Positions 34,205 through 42,784 of a DNA stretch of 58,281 bases are shown one piece after another. The notes beneath the pieces were generated by a model, which was given only the letters and a program-made list of their open reading frames with translations, was not told the origin of the DNA and did no database searches. Origin of the DNA: MAG-120802 sp049430265 (GTDB lineage: Bacteria > Actinomycetota > Actinomycetes > Nanopelagicales > Nanopelagicaceae); assembly GCA_049430265.1 (NCBI GenBank), contig JBMTBW010000003.1:1-58281 (forward strand). The letters are read 5' to 3'. Each line of letters starts with the position of its first letter. Position 1 is the first letter of the stretch. The position numbers were made by a program, and so were the translations under genes.

Positions 34205-34229
34205 TCACGATAACGCTCGGTTATCGTGA
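34205..34229 (+). repeat. Perfect hairpin between atpB and atpE
   Basis: TCACGATAAC (34205-34214) and GTTATCGTGA (34220-34229) form a 10-bp stem with loop GCTCG. No T-run follows, so it is not a classical terminator. It sits about 13 bases before the purine-rich ribosome site of atpE, whose product is needed in many copies per enzyme. Confidence 0.75.
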
Positions 34230-34258
34230 AGGATAACGAAGAAGGAAAGGTAAGAAAC

Positions 34259-34462
34259 ATGGAAGGCACACTCAACCTGGTCGGTTTTGGCCTGGCAGCG
34301 ATTGGACCGGGTATTGCAACCGGACTTATTTTCGCCGCATATATCAATGGAGTAGCACGTCAGCCAGAGGCTCGAAGCGTTCTCCAGCCGATCGCATTCC
34401 TAGGCTTTGCTCTCGCTGAAGCTCTAGCGCTATTCGGTCTAGTTCTAGCATTCGTTCTCTAG
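34259..34462 (+). CDS. atpE: ATP synthase Fo subunit c
   Basis: A 67-residue c-ring protein: two helices joined by the polar loop ARQPEA. The proton-carrying carboxylate is E54 in ALAEALALFG. There is no T or S next to it and no helix-1 glutamine, so a proton rather than sodium ring is predicted. The longer frame from a GTG at 34226 lies partly in the hairpin; AGGAAAGG precedes the chosen ATG. The glycine pattern of helix 1 (GFGLAAIGPGIATG) suits tight packing. Confidence 0.96.
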   Translation: MEGTLNLVGFGLAAIGPGIATGLIFAAYINGVARQPEARSVLQPIAFLGFALAEALALFGLVLAFVL

Positions 34463-34478
34463 AGTCAAGCAAATAAGC

Positions 34479-35006
34479 ATGCGCTCTATTGAATTGGCGG
34501 CAGAGGAGTTAAATCCTTTAATTCCGCATACCGCAGAGATAATTGTTGGCTTCATCGCCTTCTCACTTCTCTATATGGTGCTGCGACGCGCAGTTGTTCC
34601 ACGTTTTGAAAAAGCATTTGCAGAAAGAACAGATGCGATTCAAGGCGGTATGGAGCGAGCAGAGAAGGCTCAGCTTGAAGCAGAGGCAGCTCTTAAGCAA
34701 TATAAAGCTCAACTCCAAGATGCTCGCGGTGAAGCTGCAAGTATTCGGGAGGAAGCTAGAGCGCAAGGCGCCGCAATCATTGAAGAGATGCGAGTCAAAG
34801 CTCAAGAAGAGGCAACTCGTATCGCTGCAAGCGCGCAAGCTGCCATTGAGTCAGAGCGTCAAGCAGCGCTTACCTCACTTCGTAATGAAGTCGGAACTCT
34901 TGCAACGCAGTTAGCATCAAAGATTGTCGGAGAAGCTCTCGATGACCAGGTCCGTCAATCAAGAATTGTTGATCGCTTCTTAGAAGATCTGGAGAAGAGT
35001 AAGTAA
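34479..35006 (+). CDS. atpF: ATP synthase Fo subunit b
   Basis: Peripheral stalk subunit, 175 residues. One membrane helix (about residues 20-38, AEIIVGFIAFSLLYMVL) is followed by a long charged helix (FEKAFAERTDAIQGGMERAEKAQ...) typical of subunit b dimers. The C-terminus contacts delta. It lies between atpE and atpH with 16- and 2-base gaps. It is not fused to delta, unlike the mycobacterial arrangement. Confidence 0.95.
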   Translation: MRSIELAAEELNPLIPHTAEIIVGFIAFSLLYMVLRRAVVPRFEKAFAERTDAIQGGMERAEKAQLEAEAALKQYKAQLQDARGEAASIREEARAQGAAIIEEMRVKAQEEATRIAASAQAAIESERQAALTSLRNEVGTLATQLASKIVGEALDDQVRQSRIVDRFLEDLEKSK

Positions 35007-35008
35007 AA

Positions 35009-35848
35009 ATGAGTAGAGCAATGGCAGCACTGGGTGGGGCGTCACGCCAATCACTTATCGCTGCTCGCAAATCACTTGATGAGCTCTTAAAGGGCTTATC
35101 AGCAGCAGATGCTTCAGCGCTCTCTGCTCAGTTATTTGCAGTTGTCACAACTCTTGATTCCTCAACTCCACTTCGCCGCGCGCTAACTGATAACTCAAGG
35201 GATGCTAATTCCAAAGCAGAACTTGCGAAAGAACTCTTTGCTAAGAGCACATCCGATCTGAGCATCAAGCTGCTCATTAGCCTCACCGCCCTTCGTTGGT
35301 CGAGCCCATCGAATCTTGGTGATGTAATTGAGCAATTAGCCGTTGAGGCCGAGGCATCTGTTGCTAATCAAAATAACGAGCTAGATCGCCTTGAGGAAGA
35401 GATTTTTCAGTTCTCAAGAATCGTGGCGAGCGATCTAGAACTTCGTCAGATTCTCAACTCTTCAAAGTATTCAAGTGAGGGCAAGCGAGTGCTTGTTGCA
35501 AAATTATTGGCATCAAAGGTATGTCCTTCAACTTCAAGACTACTTGCCTCATTGGTAAGTGGAATGCGGGGAAGAAGTATTGAAAAAACTATCGCCTTTT
35601 ATGCCAGCGCCGCAGCTGCAAGAAAAATGAGAGTAATTGCTCATGTTAAAAGTGCAGTTGAGTTAAGCCAGGCGCAAAAAGATAAATTAGCAAGCAGCCT
35701 CTCTGGCAAGATTGGGCAGCCAGTGAGATTAAATGTTGAACTTGATCCAAAAGTTTTGGGTGGTCTATCCATCCGATTTGCAGATGAATTGATTGACGCC
35801 ACAATCGTCAATCGTTTGGCCGACGCGGGCAGAGCGCTCGCAGTATAG
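35009..35848 (+). CDS. atpH: ATP synthase F1 subunit delta
   Basis: Connects the peripheral stalk to the top of F1. It is 279 residues, the long actinobacterial form (about 180 in E. coli). The extra N-terminal half is helical, while the C-terminal half carries the conserved SGKIGQPVRLNVELDPKVLGGLSIRFADELIDATIVNRL-type region (split here as short motifs: GQPVRLNVELDP and GGLSIRFADELID). Start is 2 bases after atpF. Confidence 0.95.
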   Translation: MSRAMAALGGASRQSLIAARKSLDELLKGLSAADASALSAQLFAVVTTLDSSTPLRRALTDNSRDANSKAELAKELFAKSTSDLSIKLLISLTALRWSSPSNLGDVIEQLAVEAEASVANQNNELDRLEEEIFQFSRIVASDLELRQILNSSKYSSEGKRVLVAKLLASKVCPSTSRLLASLVSGMRGRSIEKTIAFYASAAAARKMRVIAHVKSAVELSQAQKDKLASSLSGKIGQPVRLNVELDPKVLGGLSIRFADELIDATIVNRLADAGRALAV

Positions 35849-35862
35849 GGAGAGAAAAAATC

Positions 35863-37488
35863 ATGGCGGAATTAACGATTCGACCTGAAGAGATTCGTGA
35901 TGCCTTAGCAAACTTTGTTAAGTCATACGATCCAGGTAGCGCATCACGCGATGAGATAGGTACCGTCGTAGTAGCTGGCGATGGCATTGCTCGCGTGGAA
36001 GGACTTCCATCGACAATGACAAATGAGCTTTTAAAGTTTGAAAATGGCACCTTAGGACTTGCGCTAAACCTTGATGTGCGCGAAATCGGCGTTGTTATCT
36101 TGGGTGAGTTCACCGGAATTGAAGAGGGAACCACAGTTCGCCGCACTGGAGAGATTCTCTCTGTTCCTGTTGGTGATGGCTTTTTAGGAAGAGTTGTTGA
36201 CGCCCTCGGTCGCCCAATTGATGGCAAAGGCGAAATCAAGGCAGAAACTACTCGCGCACTTGAACTACAAGCCCCATCAGTTGTTCAAAGACAGCCAGTT
36301 AAAGAGCCATTAGCTACTGGAATTAAAGCAATTGATGCAATGACTGCAATCGGCCGCGGTCAGCGTCAGCTAATCATTGGAGATCGTCAGACTGGAAAGA
36401 CTGCGGTTGCAATTGACACCATTATTAACCAGCGTGATAACTGGCGAAGTGGCGATAAAAAGAAGCAGGTTAAGTGTATTTATGTAGCAATTGGTCAGAA
36501 GGGTTCAACTATCGCATCTGTTAAAGGAGCGTTAGAAGAAGCTGGAGCGATGGAGTACACAACAATTGTTGCAGCGCCAGCATCTGATCCAGCAGGATTT
36601 AAATACCTCGCTCCTTACACCGGTTCTGCAATTGGTCAGCACTGGATGTATGGCGGAGGCCATGTATTAATTGTTTTTGATGATCTCTCCAAGCAAGCAG
36701 AGGCTTATCGATCCGTCTCGCTCTTGCTTCGCCGTCCACCAGGTCGTGAGGCATATCCTGGCGATGTCTTCTACTTACACTCCCGTCTTCTTGAGCGCTG
36801 CGCAAAGCTATCTGATGAGCTAGGTGGCGGCTCAATGACTGGTCTTCCAATCATTGAAACAAAAGGTAATGACGTATCAGCCTTCATTCCGACAAACGTT
36901 ATTTCAATTACCGATGGACAGTGCTTCCTTGAAACCGATCTCTTTAACTCAGGAGTTCGTCCTGCTATCAACGTTGGTATCTCGGTCTCTCGCGTTGGTG
37001 GTTCTGCTCAGACTAAAGCGATGAAGAAGATTGCTGGTCGCCTCCGTCTAGATCTTGCACAATTTCGTGAGCTAGAGGCATTCGCTGCCTTTGGTTCAGA
37101 TCTTGATGCAGCTTCGAAAGCGCAGTTAGAGCGCGGAGCACGTTTGGTTGAGCTACTTAAGCAGCAGCAATACACCCCATTCTCACTAGAGAGAATGATT
37201 GTCTCGATCTGGGCCGGAACAACAGGACAGCTAGATTCAATTCCAGTTGCTGATATTCGCCGCTTTGAATCAGAGTTTCTTGATTATGTAGGGCGCGAAC
37301 AAAAGGCCATCTTTGATGTTATCGCTGAGAGCAAAGAGCTAAGTGATGACACTGTTTCCAAATTGACCGCAGCTATCAATACCTTCAAAGAGCAATTTGC
37401 TTCTTCATCAGCATCTGCTGTTAATGAGGCCCCTGCTCAAGCAGAGGGCAGCGATGGCACCGAGCAGATTACGAAATATAAGAAGTAG
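35863..37488 (+). CDS. atpA: ATP synthase F1 subunit alpha
   Basis: Non-catalytic nucleotide-binding subunit of the F1 hexamer, 541 residues. Walker A is GDRQTGKT (173-180); VLIVFDDLSKQAEAYR is the Walker B region and RPAINVGISVSRVGGSAQ holds the arginine finger (the S-R-V motif). The tail from ~510 is a short acidic extension (EAPAQAEGSDGTEQ), as in many actinobacteria. It follows atpH after 14 bases with a GGGAGAG ribosome site. Confidence 0.97.
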   Translation: MAELTIRPEEIRDALANFVKSYDPGSASRDEIGTVVVAGDGIARVEGLPSTMTNELLKFENGTLGLALNLDVREIGVVILGEFTGIEEGTTVRRTGEILSVPVGDGFLGRVVDALGRPIDGKGEIKAETTRALELQAPSVVQRQPVKEPLATGIKAIDAMTAIGRGQRQLIIGDRQTGKTAVAIDTIINQRDNWRSGDKKKQVKCIYVAIGQKGSTIASVKGALEEAGAMEYTTIVAAPASDPAGFKYLAPYTGSAIGQHWMYGGGHVLIVFDDLSKQAEAYRSVSLLLRRPPGREAYPGDVFYLHSRLLERCAKLSDELGGGSMTGLPIIETKGNDVSAFIPTNVISITDGQCFLETDLFNSGVRPAINVGISVSRVGGSAQTKAMKKIAGRLRLDLAQFRELEAFAAFGSDLDAASKAQLERGARLVELLKQQQYTPFSLERMIVSIWAGTTGQLDSIPVADIRRFESEFLDYVGREQKAIFDVIAESKELSDDTVSKLTAAINTFKEQFASSSASAVNEAPAQAEGSDGTEQITKYKK

Positions 37489-37492
37489 ATAA

Positions 37493-38407
37493 ATGGGCGC
37501 TCAACTACGCATCTATCGTCGACGCATTCGCTCGGTTAAAGCGACTAAGAAGATCACCCGTGCCATGGAGTTAATCTCGGCATCGCGTATCGTCAAAGCG
37601 CAGCAACGAGTAGCAGCATCGACCCCGTACGCAAATGAATTAACGCGTGCAGTGAGCGCAGTTGCCACATTTTCAAATACTGATCACCCGCTAACTACCG
37701 AATCGACAAATCCAAAGCGCGCTGCAGTGTTAATCATTACTGCAGATCGAGGAATGGCTGGTGCTTACTCATCAAGTGCTATTAAGGAAGCAGATGGCCT
37801 AGTCATCACACTTAAGGAGCGCGGTCTTGAGGTAAATACCTATCTGGTAGGAAGAAAAGCAGTTAACTACTTCAAATTCCGTAATCGCCCAATAAAGAAT
37901 TCTTGGACTGGCTTTTCTGATAATCCAACTTATGCTCATGCTAAAACAATTGCTGATGAGTTGATTCCTGCATTTATTGCCGATGCCGCAACAGATATCA
38001 ACGGTGTGGATGAACTCCATATTGTTTATACCGAATTTAAATCAATGATTGCTCAGATTGCGATGAATAAGCGGATGCTTCCGCTAGAAGTCGTTGAAGC
38101 TGAAGGCCCAGCGCCTGCAGGCCTATTACCAATGTATGAATTTGAACCAAATGCAGCAGAAGTACTCAACGCCCTTCTGCCACGCTATATCGAATCGCGC
38201 GTTTATAACGCTCTTCTGCAATCGGCAGCCTCCGAACATGCAGCAAGGCGACGTGCGATGAAGTCAGCAACAGATAATGCTGACGAGCTAATAAAGTCGT
38301 TGACCAGACTTGCAAACGCGGCCCGTCAGGCCGAAATTACGCAAGAAATCAGTGAAATCGTCGGCGGCGCAGACGCGCTCGCCTCAGCAAGCGCAGGGAG
38401 CGAATAA
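37493..38407 (+). CDS. atpG: ATP synthase F1 subunit gamma
   Basis: Central rotor shaft, 304 residues. The N-terminal coiled coil is recognised from RIRSVKATKKITRAMELIS and the C-terminal one from ARRRAMKSATDNADELI and ARQAEITQEISEIVGGA. The Rossmann-like middle contains ITADRGMAGAYSS. The stop overlaps the atpD start (TAATG), coupling the two. Confidence 0.96.
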   Translation: MGAQLRIYRRRIRSVKATKKITRAMELISASRIVKAQQRVAASTPYANELTRAVSAVATFSNTDHPLTTESTNPKRAAVLIITADRGMAGAYSSSAIKEADGLVITLKERGLEVNTYLVGRKAVNYFKFRNRPIKNSWTGFSDNPTYAHAKTIADELIPAFIADAATDINGVDELHIVYTEFKSMIAQIAMNKRMLPLEVVEAEGPAPAGLLPMYEFEPNAAEVLNALLPRYIESRVYNALLQSAASEHAARRRAMKSATDNADELIKSLTRLANAARQAEITQEISEIVGGADALASASAGSE

Positions 38408-39828
38408 TGACAACTAAGACAGCAACCGGACGCGTAGCGCGCGTAATTGGACCGGTCGTTGATATCGAATTTCCAGCAGATTCGATGCCTGCGATCTATA
38501 ACGCGTTAAACGTAGAGGTAACACTTGGCGGTGAGATGCGAAAGCTCACACTAGAAGTTGCCCAGCACATTGGCGATAACTTGGTGCGTGCTATCTCAAT
38601 GCAACCAACCGACGGAATGGTTCGTGGCGTTGAAGTAAGTGATACCGGAGCGGCAATCTCTGTTCCAGTCGGAGATGTCACAAAGGGCCATGTATTTAAC
38701 GCCCTCGGTGAATCACTCGATGTGCCAACCTCATCTCTTGATATCAAAGAGCGTTGGCCAATTCATAGAACTGCGCCGGCCTTTGATCAACTTGAATCAA
38801 AGACTGAGATGTTTGCAACCGGAATTAAGGTTATCGATCTACTAACTCCTTATGTTAAAGGTGGAAAGATCGGCCTCTTCGGCGGCGCTGGTGTTGGTAA
38901 AACAGTTCTTATCCAAGAAATGATTTATCGCGTTGCTGAAAACTTCGGTGGCGTTTCGGTATTCGCTGGCGTTGGAGAGCGTACTCGAGAAGGTAACGAT
39001 CTCTTTTTGGAAATGACTGAAACCGGAGTTATCAATAAGACAGCTCTAGTCTTTGGTCAGATGGATGAACCACCTGGAACGCGTCTTCGCGTTGCACTTT
39101 CAGCTCTAACAATGGCTGAGTATTTCCGTGATGTGCAGAAGCAAGATGTGCTCCTGTTTATCGATAACATCTTCCGCTTTACTCAAGCCGGATCTGAAGT
39201 TTCAACACTTCTTGGTCGTATGCCATCTGCTGTGGGATATCAGCCAACTCTGGCTGATGAAATGGGTGTGCTTCAGGAGCGTATTACCTCCACCAGAGGC
39301 CACTCAATCACCTCGATGCAGGCTATCTATGTCCCAGCCGATGACATTACAGACCCTGCGCCGCACACCACATTTACCCACCTTGATGCCACCACAGTTC
39401 TATCTCGTCCAATTTCTGAACTTGGTATCTATCCTGCGGTGGATCCACTTGATTCAACTTCACGCATTCTTGACCCTCGCTACATTGGAGAGAATCACTT
39501 CCGAGTAGCAAACCGCGTGAAGCAGATCTTGCAGAGATATAAAGATCTTCAAGACATCATCGCCATCCTTGGTATCGATGAACTATCTGAAGAAGATCGA
39601 ATTCTCGTTGGTCGCGCTCGTCGCATCCAGCGCTTCCTATCTCAAAATACTTTCGTAGCTAAAGTCTTCACCGGACTTGATGGTTCATTTGTTCCACTAA
39701 CTGAAACCATTGCGGCATTTGATGCGCTAGCAAATGGAGATTATGACCATATTCCAGAGCAGGCCTTCTTTATGTGCGGCGGTCTAGAGGATGTCGAACG
39801 TAAAGCTGCTGAGTTGGCAAAGAAGTAG
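38407..39828 (+). CDS. atpD: ATP synthase F1 subunit beta
   Basis: Catalytic subunit, 473 residues. Walker A is GGAGVGKT (159-166), followed by the catalytic glutamate in GVGERTREGND; Walker B is VLLFIDNIFRFTQAG. The DELSEED lever appears as IDELSEEDRI. The C-terminal helix bundle is normal. It lies 3 bases ahead of atpC. Confidence 0.98.
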   Translation: MTTKTATGRVARVIGPVVDIEFPADSMPAIYNALNVEVTLGGEMRKLTLEVAQHIGDNLVRAISMQPTDGMVRGVEVSDTGAAISVPVGDVTKGHVFNALGESLDVPTSSLDIKERWPIHRTAPAFDQLESKTEMFATGIKVIDLLTPYVKGGKIGLFGGAGVGKTVLIQEMIYRVAENFGGVSVFAGVGERTREGNDLFLEMTETGVINKTALVFGQMDEPPGTRLRVALSALTMAEYFRDVQKQDVLLFIDNIFRFTQAGSEVSTLLGRMPSAVGYQPTLADEMGVLQERITSTRGHSITSMQAIYVPADDITDPAPHTTFTHLDATTVLSRPISELGIYPAVDPLDSTSRILDPRYIGENHFRVANRVKQILQRYKDLQDIIAILGIDELSEEDRILVGRARRIQRFLSQNTFVAKVFTGLDGSFVPLTETIAAFDALANGDYDHIPEQAFFMCGGLEDVERKAAELAKK

Positions 39829-39831
39829 AAA

Positions 39832-40095
39832 ATGTCAGATAAAACGCTAACCGTTGAGTTCGTAACGCCAGAGAAGCGAGTCTTCTCTGGCAAAGCGATC
39901 TCCCTCTCTGCTAGAACGCTAGAAGGTGATCTAGGAATATTGGTAGATCACGCACCACTTCTAGGAGTTTTAGTAGATGGCAAGGTCAGCATTGAAGGTA
40001 TTGACGGCAGCGTGCAAGAGTTTGAAGTTAGTGGCGGCTTTATCTCAGTTGCCAATAATCGTATCTCGGTCTTAGGCGAGAGTGCGACGCAGTAG
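39832..40095 (+). CDS. atpC: ATP synthase F1 subunit epsilon, short form
   Basis: Rotor foot subunit. Only 87 residues, against about 120-140 in most bacteria. The N-terminal beta sandwich is complete (VEFVTPEKRVFSGKA, LEGDLGILVDHAPLLG, FEVSGGFISVANN), but the C-terminal helical hairpin that can inhibit ATP hydrolysis is missing. There is no sign of a frameshift: the next gene begins inside its end in another frame. ATP hydrolysis control must therefore rely on something else. Confidence 0.93.
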   Translation: MSDKTLTVEFVTPEKRVFSGKAISLSARTLEGDLGILVDHAPLLGVLVDGKVSIEGIDGSVQEFEVSGGFISVANNRISVLGESATQ

Positions 40096-40828
40096 CTCTC
40101 TTTTAATTGCTCTTGCGCTCATACTTAGCGCTGGGCCGGCACTTGCGCATTACCCAGTCAATCTAAAAGCTTCACATAACACTGTCTCCAAGAGCCCAAT
40201 TTTGCTTGATGGCACAATCTCATTTGCTGTTTATGCAGACTTTTCTAAGGCTAAAGATCAGCGAAGCGTTCGTTTTGCCCTAAGAGAAGGCGATGATTTA
40301 AACGTTGAGTACTTGATTATTGATGCGGCCCCAACTAACAAGTTAAAGAGCTCCCAACTTCCAGGTGTCACTATAACTACGCCATCGGGAAAGAAAATTG
40401 TGATGAAGATTAATGAGCGATCACCTTTTTATGAACCATATGGCAAGAAGAATTACTTCTTTCTCTCAAGGATTTCTCAAGGCGGCGAAGCTGGTATCTA
40501 CTCAATCACAGCAACTGCAAAGGCAAGGTCCTCAGTTGTGATTGCAATTGGCAGAACTGAAACCAGGGGCGAGTATCTAGAAGTTGGAAGCAGCGCTGGA
40601 ACTTGTCCAGCTGCTCTAAAAAAAGAAGAGATGATCTCTGAAGCTAGAGCTAAGCAGCTGATCTCTATGAGCGAGCTTGAGGCAGAGGTTTGCGCGGCTG
40701 CTAACTCTTGGCTTTATCGAATCGGTGAGAAAGATGGTGAAGGATTTCCGATTACTCAAGATTATCGAACCAATAGAGTGACGGTAACTATTGAGTCAGG
40801 CTTCATTACAAAAGTGAGCGTTGGATAG
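40082..40828 (+). CDS. Secreted protein with I78-inhibitor-like C-terminus
   Basis: A 248-residue exported protein. The signal peptide is RRSSSLLIALALILSAGPALA with cleavage expected before HYPV. Residues 24-170 are a beta-rich region I do not recognise. From ~172 (CPAALKKEEMISE) to the end it resembles proteinase inhibitor family I78: a helix with a paired cysteine (EVCAAANSWLYRI) and the ending DYRTNRVTVTIESGFITKV, like the family's DYRPDRLNV pattern. The GTG start lies 14 bases inside atpC, so it is translated from the atp mRNA. Function in the envelope is unknown; the inhibitor link is inference. Confidence 0.65.
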   Translation: MRRSSSLLIALALILSAGPALAHYPVNLKASHNTVSKSPILLDGTISFAVYADFSKAKDQRSVRFALREGDDLNVEYLIIDAAPTNKLKSSQLPGVTITTPSGKKIVMKINERSPFYEPYGKKNYFFLSRISQGGEAGIYSITATAKARSSVVIAIGRTETRGEYLEVGSSAGTCPAALKKEEMISEARAKQLISMSELEAEVCAAANSWLYRIGEKDGEGFPITQDYRTNRVTVTIESGFITKVSVG

Positions 40829-40833
40829 AGTCC

Positions 40834-42129
40834 TTAATCAACTCTAGTTACATCTGCTCCAAGTCCTTGTAGTTGCTGGGCAAAATCTGGATAGCCACGA
40901 TCAATGTGATGGCCACCTTCAATGAAGGTAATGCCATCGCTAACCAAACCTGCAAGAACAAGACCCGCTCCAGCTCTAATATCTGAAGCAACAACAGGGG
41001 CTGAAGATAGCTCTTTAATTCCCGTAATTGATGCATGATGACCATCAACTCTAATCTTTGCTCCAAGGCGCAAAAGTTCGTTGACAAACATGAAACGTCC
41101 TTCAAAGACATTTTCTGTTACTAGTGAATCACCTTCGGCAATTGCATTCAAGGTGATGACAAAGGGCTGAAGATCAGTTGGAAATCCAGGATAGGGCAGG
41201 GTTGCTACATCGATAGCTGTTGGCCTTCTATCCATTTTCACTCTTATTCCATCGGAAATACTGGTGATTACCGCCCCTGCTGAAACTAGTTTTTCTAAAG
41301 GTAGCTCTAAATGTTCAGACCTTGCGCCATGAATGCTGACATCACCTAATGTCATACACGCTGCAAATGCCCAAGTTCCAGTAACAATTCGATCTGAAAT
41401 TGCAGTGTGAGTCGCGCCTTTAAGTGATTTAACCCCAGTAATAGTGATTGTTGAGGTGCCAAGTCCCTGTATATCTGCCCCCATGGCAATTAAGAAGTTT
41501 CCAATATCAACAATATCTGGCTCTCTTGCAGCATTTTCAAGTGTAGTTACTCCTGATGCTAGAACTGCTGCGCTCATAATGTTTTCAGTAGCGCCAACAC
41601 TAGGAAATTCAAGTTCAATCTGCGTTCCAGTCAATCCTTTAGCAGCACTTGCAATGATGTAACCATGTTCGTTGTGAGCTTCAGCTCCAAGTGCGACAAG
41701 GCCTTTGGTGTGAAAATCAAGTCCTCTTGAACCAATGGCATCACCGCCAGGAAGAGCAACTTCTGCTTTGCCAAGTCTTGCAACCAGGGGACCTAAAACA
41801 TTTATTGATGCGCGAAGTTTTCTAACCGATTCATACTCAGCGCGATGACCTGGTGTTTCTGGCACATCAATTGTGATGCTCTTTGATTCAAAGTCTCTAG
41901 ATATTTTGCAACCTAGCGTCTCTAGTAGCTCTGCCATCATGGAGACATCTGCAATGTCTGGAACATTTCTAATCGTTGAGCTTCCTGGAGCAAGTAGTGA
42001 GACTGCCATTAATTTTAAGACTGAGTTCTTAGCACCAGAGATATAAACATCGCCAGCTAGGCGAGCGCCACCAACTACGCGGAAGCGATCGGGGTTTATC
42101 TGCCCGGCTATGGGATAGAGCTTGGCCAT
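40834..42129 (-). CDS. murA: UDP-N-acetylglucosamine 1-carboxyvinyltransferase
   Basis: First committed step of peptidoglycan synthesis: transfers enolpyruvate from PEP to UDP-GlcNAc. It is 431 residues. The N-terminal loop is ISGAKNSVLKL (K34, N35). The active-site loop reads LPGGDAIGSRGLDFH: the residue equivalent to Cys115 of E. coli is D130. That change is known in mycobacteria and gives natural fosfomycin insensitivity. It converges on the atp operon with only 5 bases between stop codons and is divergent from the adenosyltransferase. Confidence 0.96.
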   Translation of the reverse strand: MAKLYPIAGQINPDRFRVVGGARLAGDVYISGAKNSVLKLMAVSLLAPGSSTIRNVPDIADVSMMAELLETLGCKISRDFESKSITIDVPETPGHRAEYESVRKLRASINVLGPLVARLGKAEVALPGGDAIGSRGLDFHTKGLVALGAEAHNEHGYIIASAAKGLTGTQIELEFPSVGATENIMSAAVLASGVTTLENAAREPDIVDIGNFLIAMGADIQGLGTSTITITGVKSLKGATHTAISDRIVTGTWAFAACMTLGDVSIHGARSEHLELPLEKLVSAGAVITSISDGIRVKMDRRPTAIDVATLPYPGFPTDLQPFVITLNAIAEGDSLVTENVFEGRFMFVNELLRLGAKIRVDGHHASITGIKELSSAPVVASDIRAGAGLVLAGLVSDGITFIEGGHHIDRGYPDFAQQLQGLGADVTRVD

Positions 42130-42211
42130 AAACTCCTCTTAATTCCTTCCCAATTCCAAGTATTTGCCTACCTAAGTGGCTACATCGTAACGACTCTATT
42201 AGGGTGAGCCC

Positions 42212-42784
42212 ATGGTAAATCTGACTCGTATTTATACAAAAACTGGCGATGATGGCACGACATCACTTGGGGATATGAGTCGAACCTCTAAAAATGACCC
42301 ACGTCTTGAGGCATATGCCACCGTTGATGAGGCAAATTCCTATATCGGAGTAGTGCTAGCTAGCGCCAATTTAGATAAAGAGATCTCAAAATTATTAGTA
42401 CGGATTCAGAATGATTTATTTGATGTAGGAGCAGATCTCTGCACCCCAGTAGTAGATAACCCAGAGCATGAACCGCTGCGAGTTTTGCAATCTCAGGTTG
42501 ATTACATTGAAGCCCAGATTGATCATTACAACGCAAGCCTTGCTCCTTTGAAGTCCTTTGTTCTTCCTTCAGGAACTCCAGCATCAGCTCACCTGCATGT
42601 TGCAAGAACTGTTGTCAGGCGCGCTGAACGCAGAACCTGGCAGGCAATCCATTCATTTGGAGAGGGTGTAAATAAATTAACAGCAAAGTATTTGAATCGT
42701 TTATCAGATTTGCTCTTCGTACTTGCTCGCTATGAAAATAGAGAGAGTGGTGATCAACTCTGGGTTCCAGGAAAGAATCGCTAG
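42212..42784 (+). CDS. Cob(I)alamin adenosyltransferase, PduO type
   Basis: Transfers adenosyl from ATP to cobalamin to make coenzyme B12. It is 190 residues. The N-terminal ATP motif is RIYTKTGDDGTTSLGD, followed by VDEANSYIG; the helix with TVVRRAERRTWQA carries the conserved arginines and glutamate; NRLSDLLFVLARYEN ends the five-helix bundle. It neighbours murA in many actinobacteria. Its presence implies B12 use (for example a mutase or reductase) elsewhere in the genome. Its stop codon overlaps the stop of the convergent gene (palindromic CTAG). Confidence 0.94.
   Translation: MVNLTRIYTKTGDDGTTSLGDMSRTSKNDPRLEAYATVDEANSYIGVVLASANLDKEISKLLVRIQNDLFDVGADLCTPVVDNPEHEPLRVLQSQVDYIEAQIDHYNASLAPLKSFVLPSGTPASAHLHVARTVVRRAERRTWQAIHSFGEGVNKLTAKYLNRLSDLLFVLARYENRESGDQLWVPGKNR

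Noticed and set aside
35808..36239. A 143-codon minus-strand frame over the atpH-atpA junction
   Set aside because: Opposite conserved atpA coding sequence; low-complexity S/P/T composition and no promoter or ribosome site.
39128..39508. A 126-codon frame inside atpD in another plus frame
   Set aside because: Overlaps the highly conserved Walker B region of the beta subunit; composition is that of an out-of-frame reading.
40826..40846. Hairpin TAGAGT/ACTCTA between the atp operon and murA
   Set aside because: Only six pairs and no T-run; it spans both stop codons and is probably chance.
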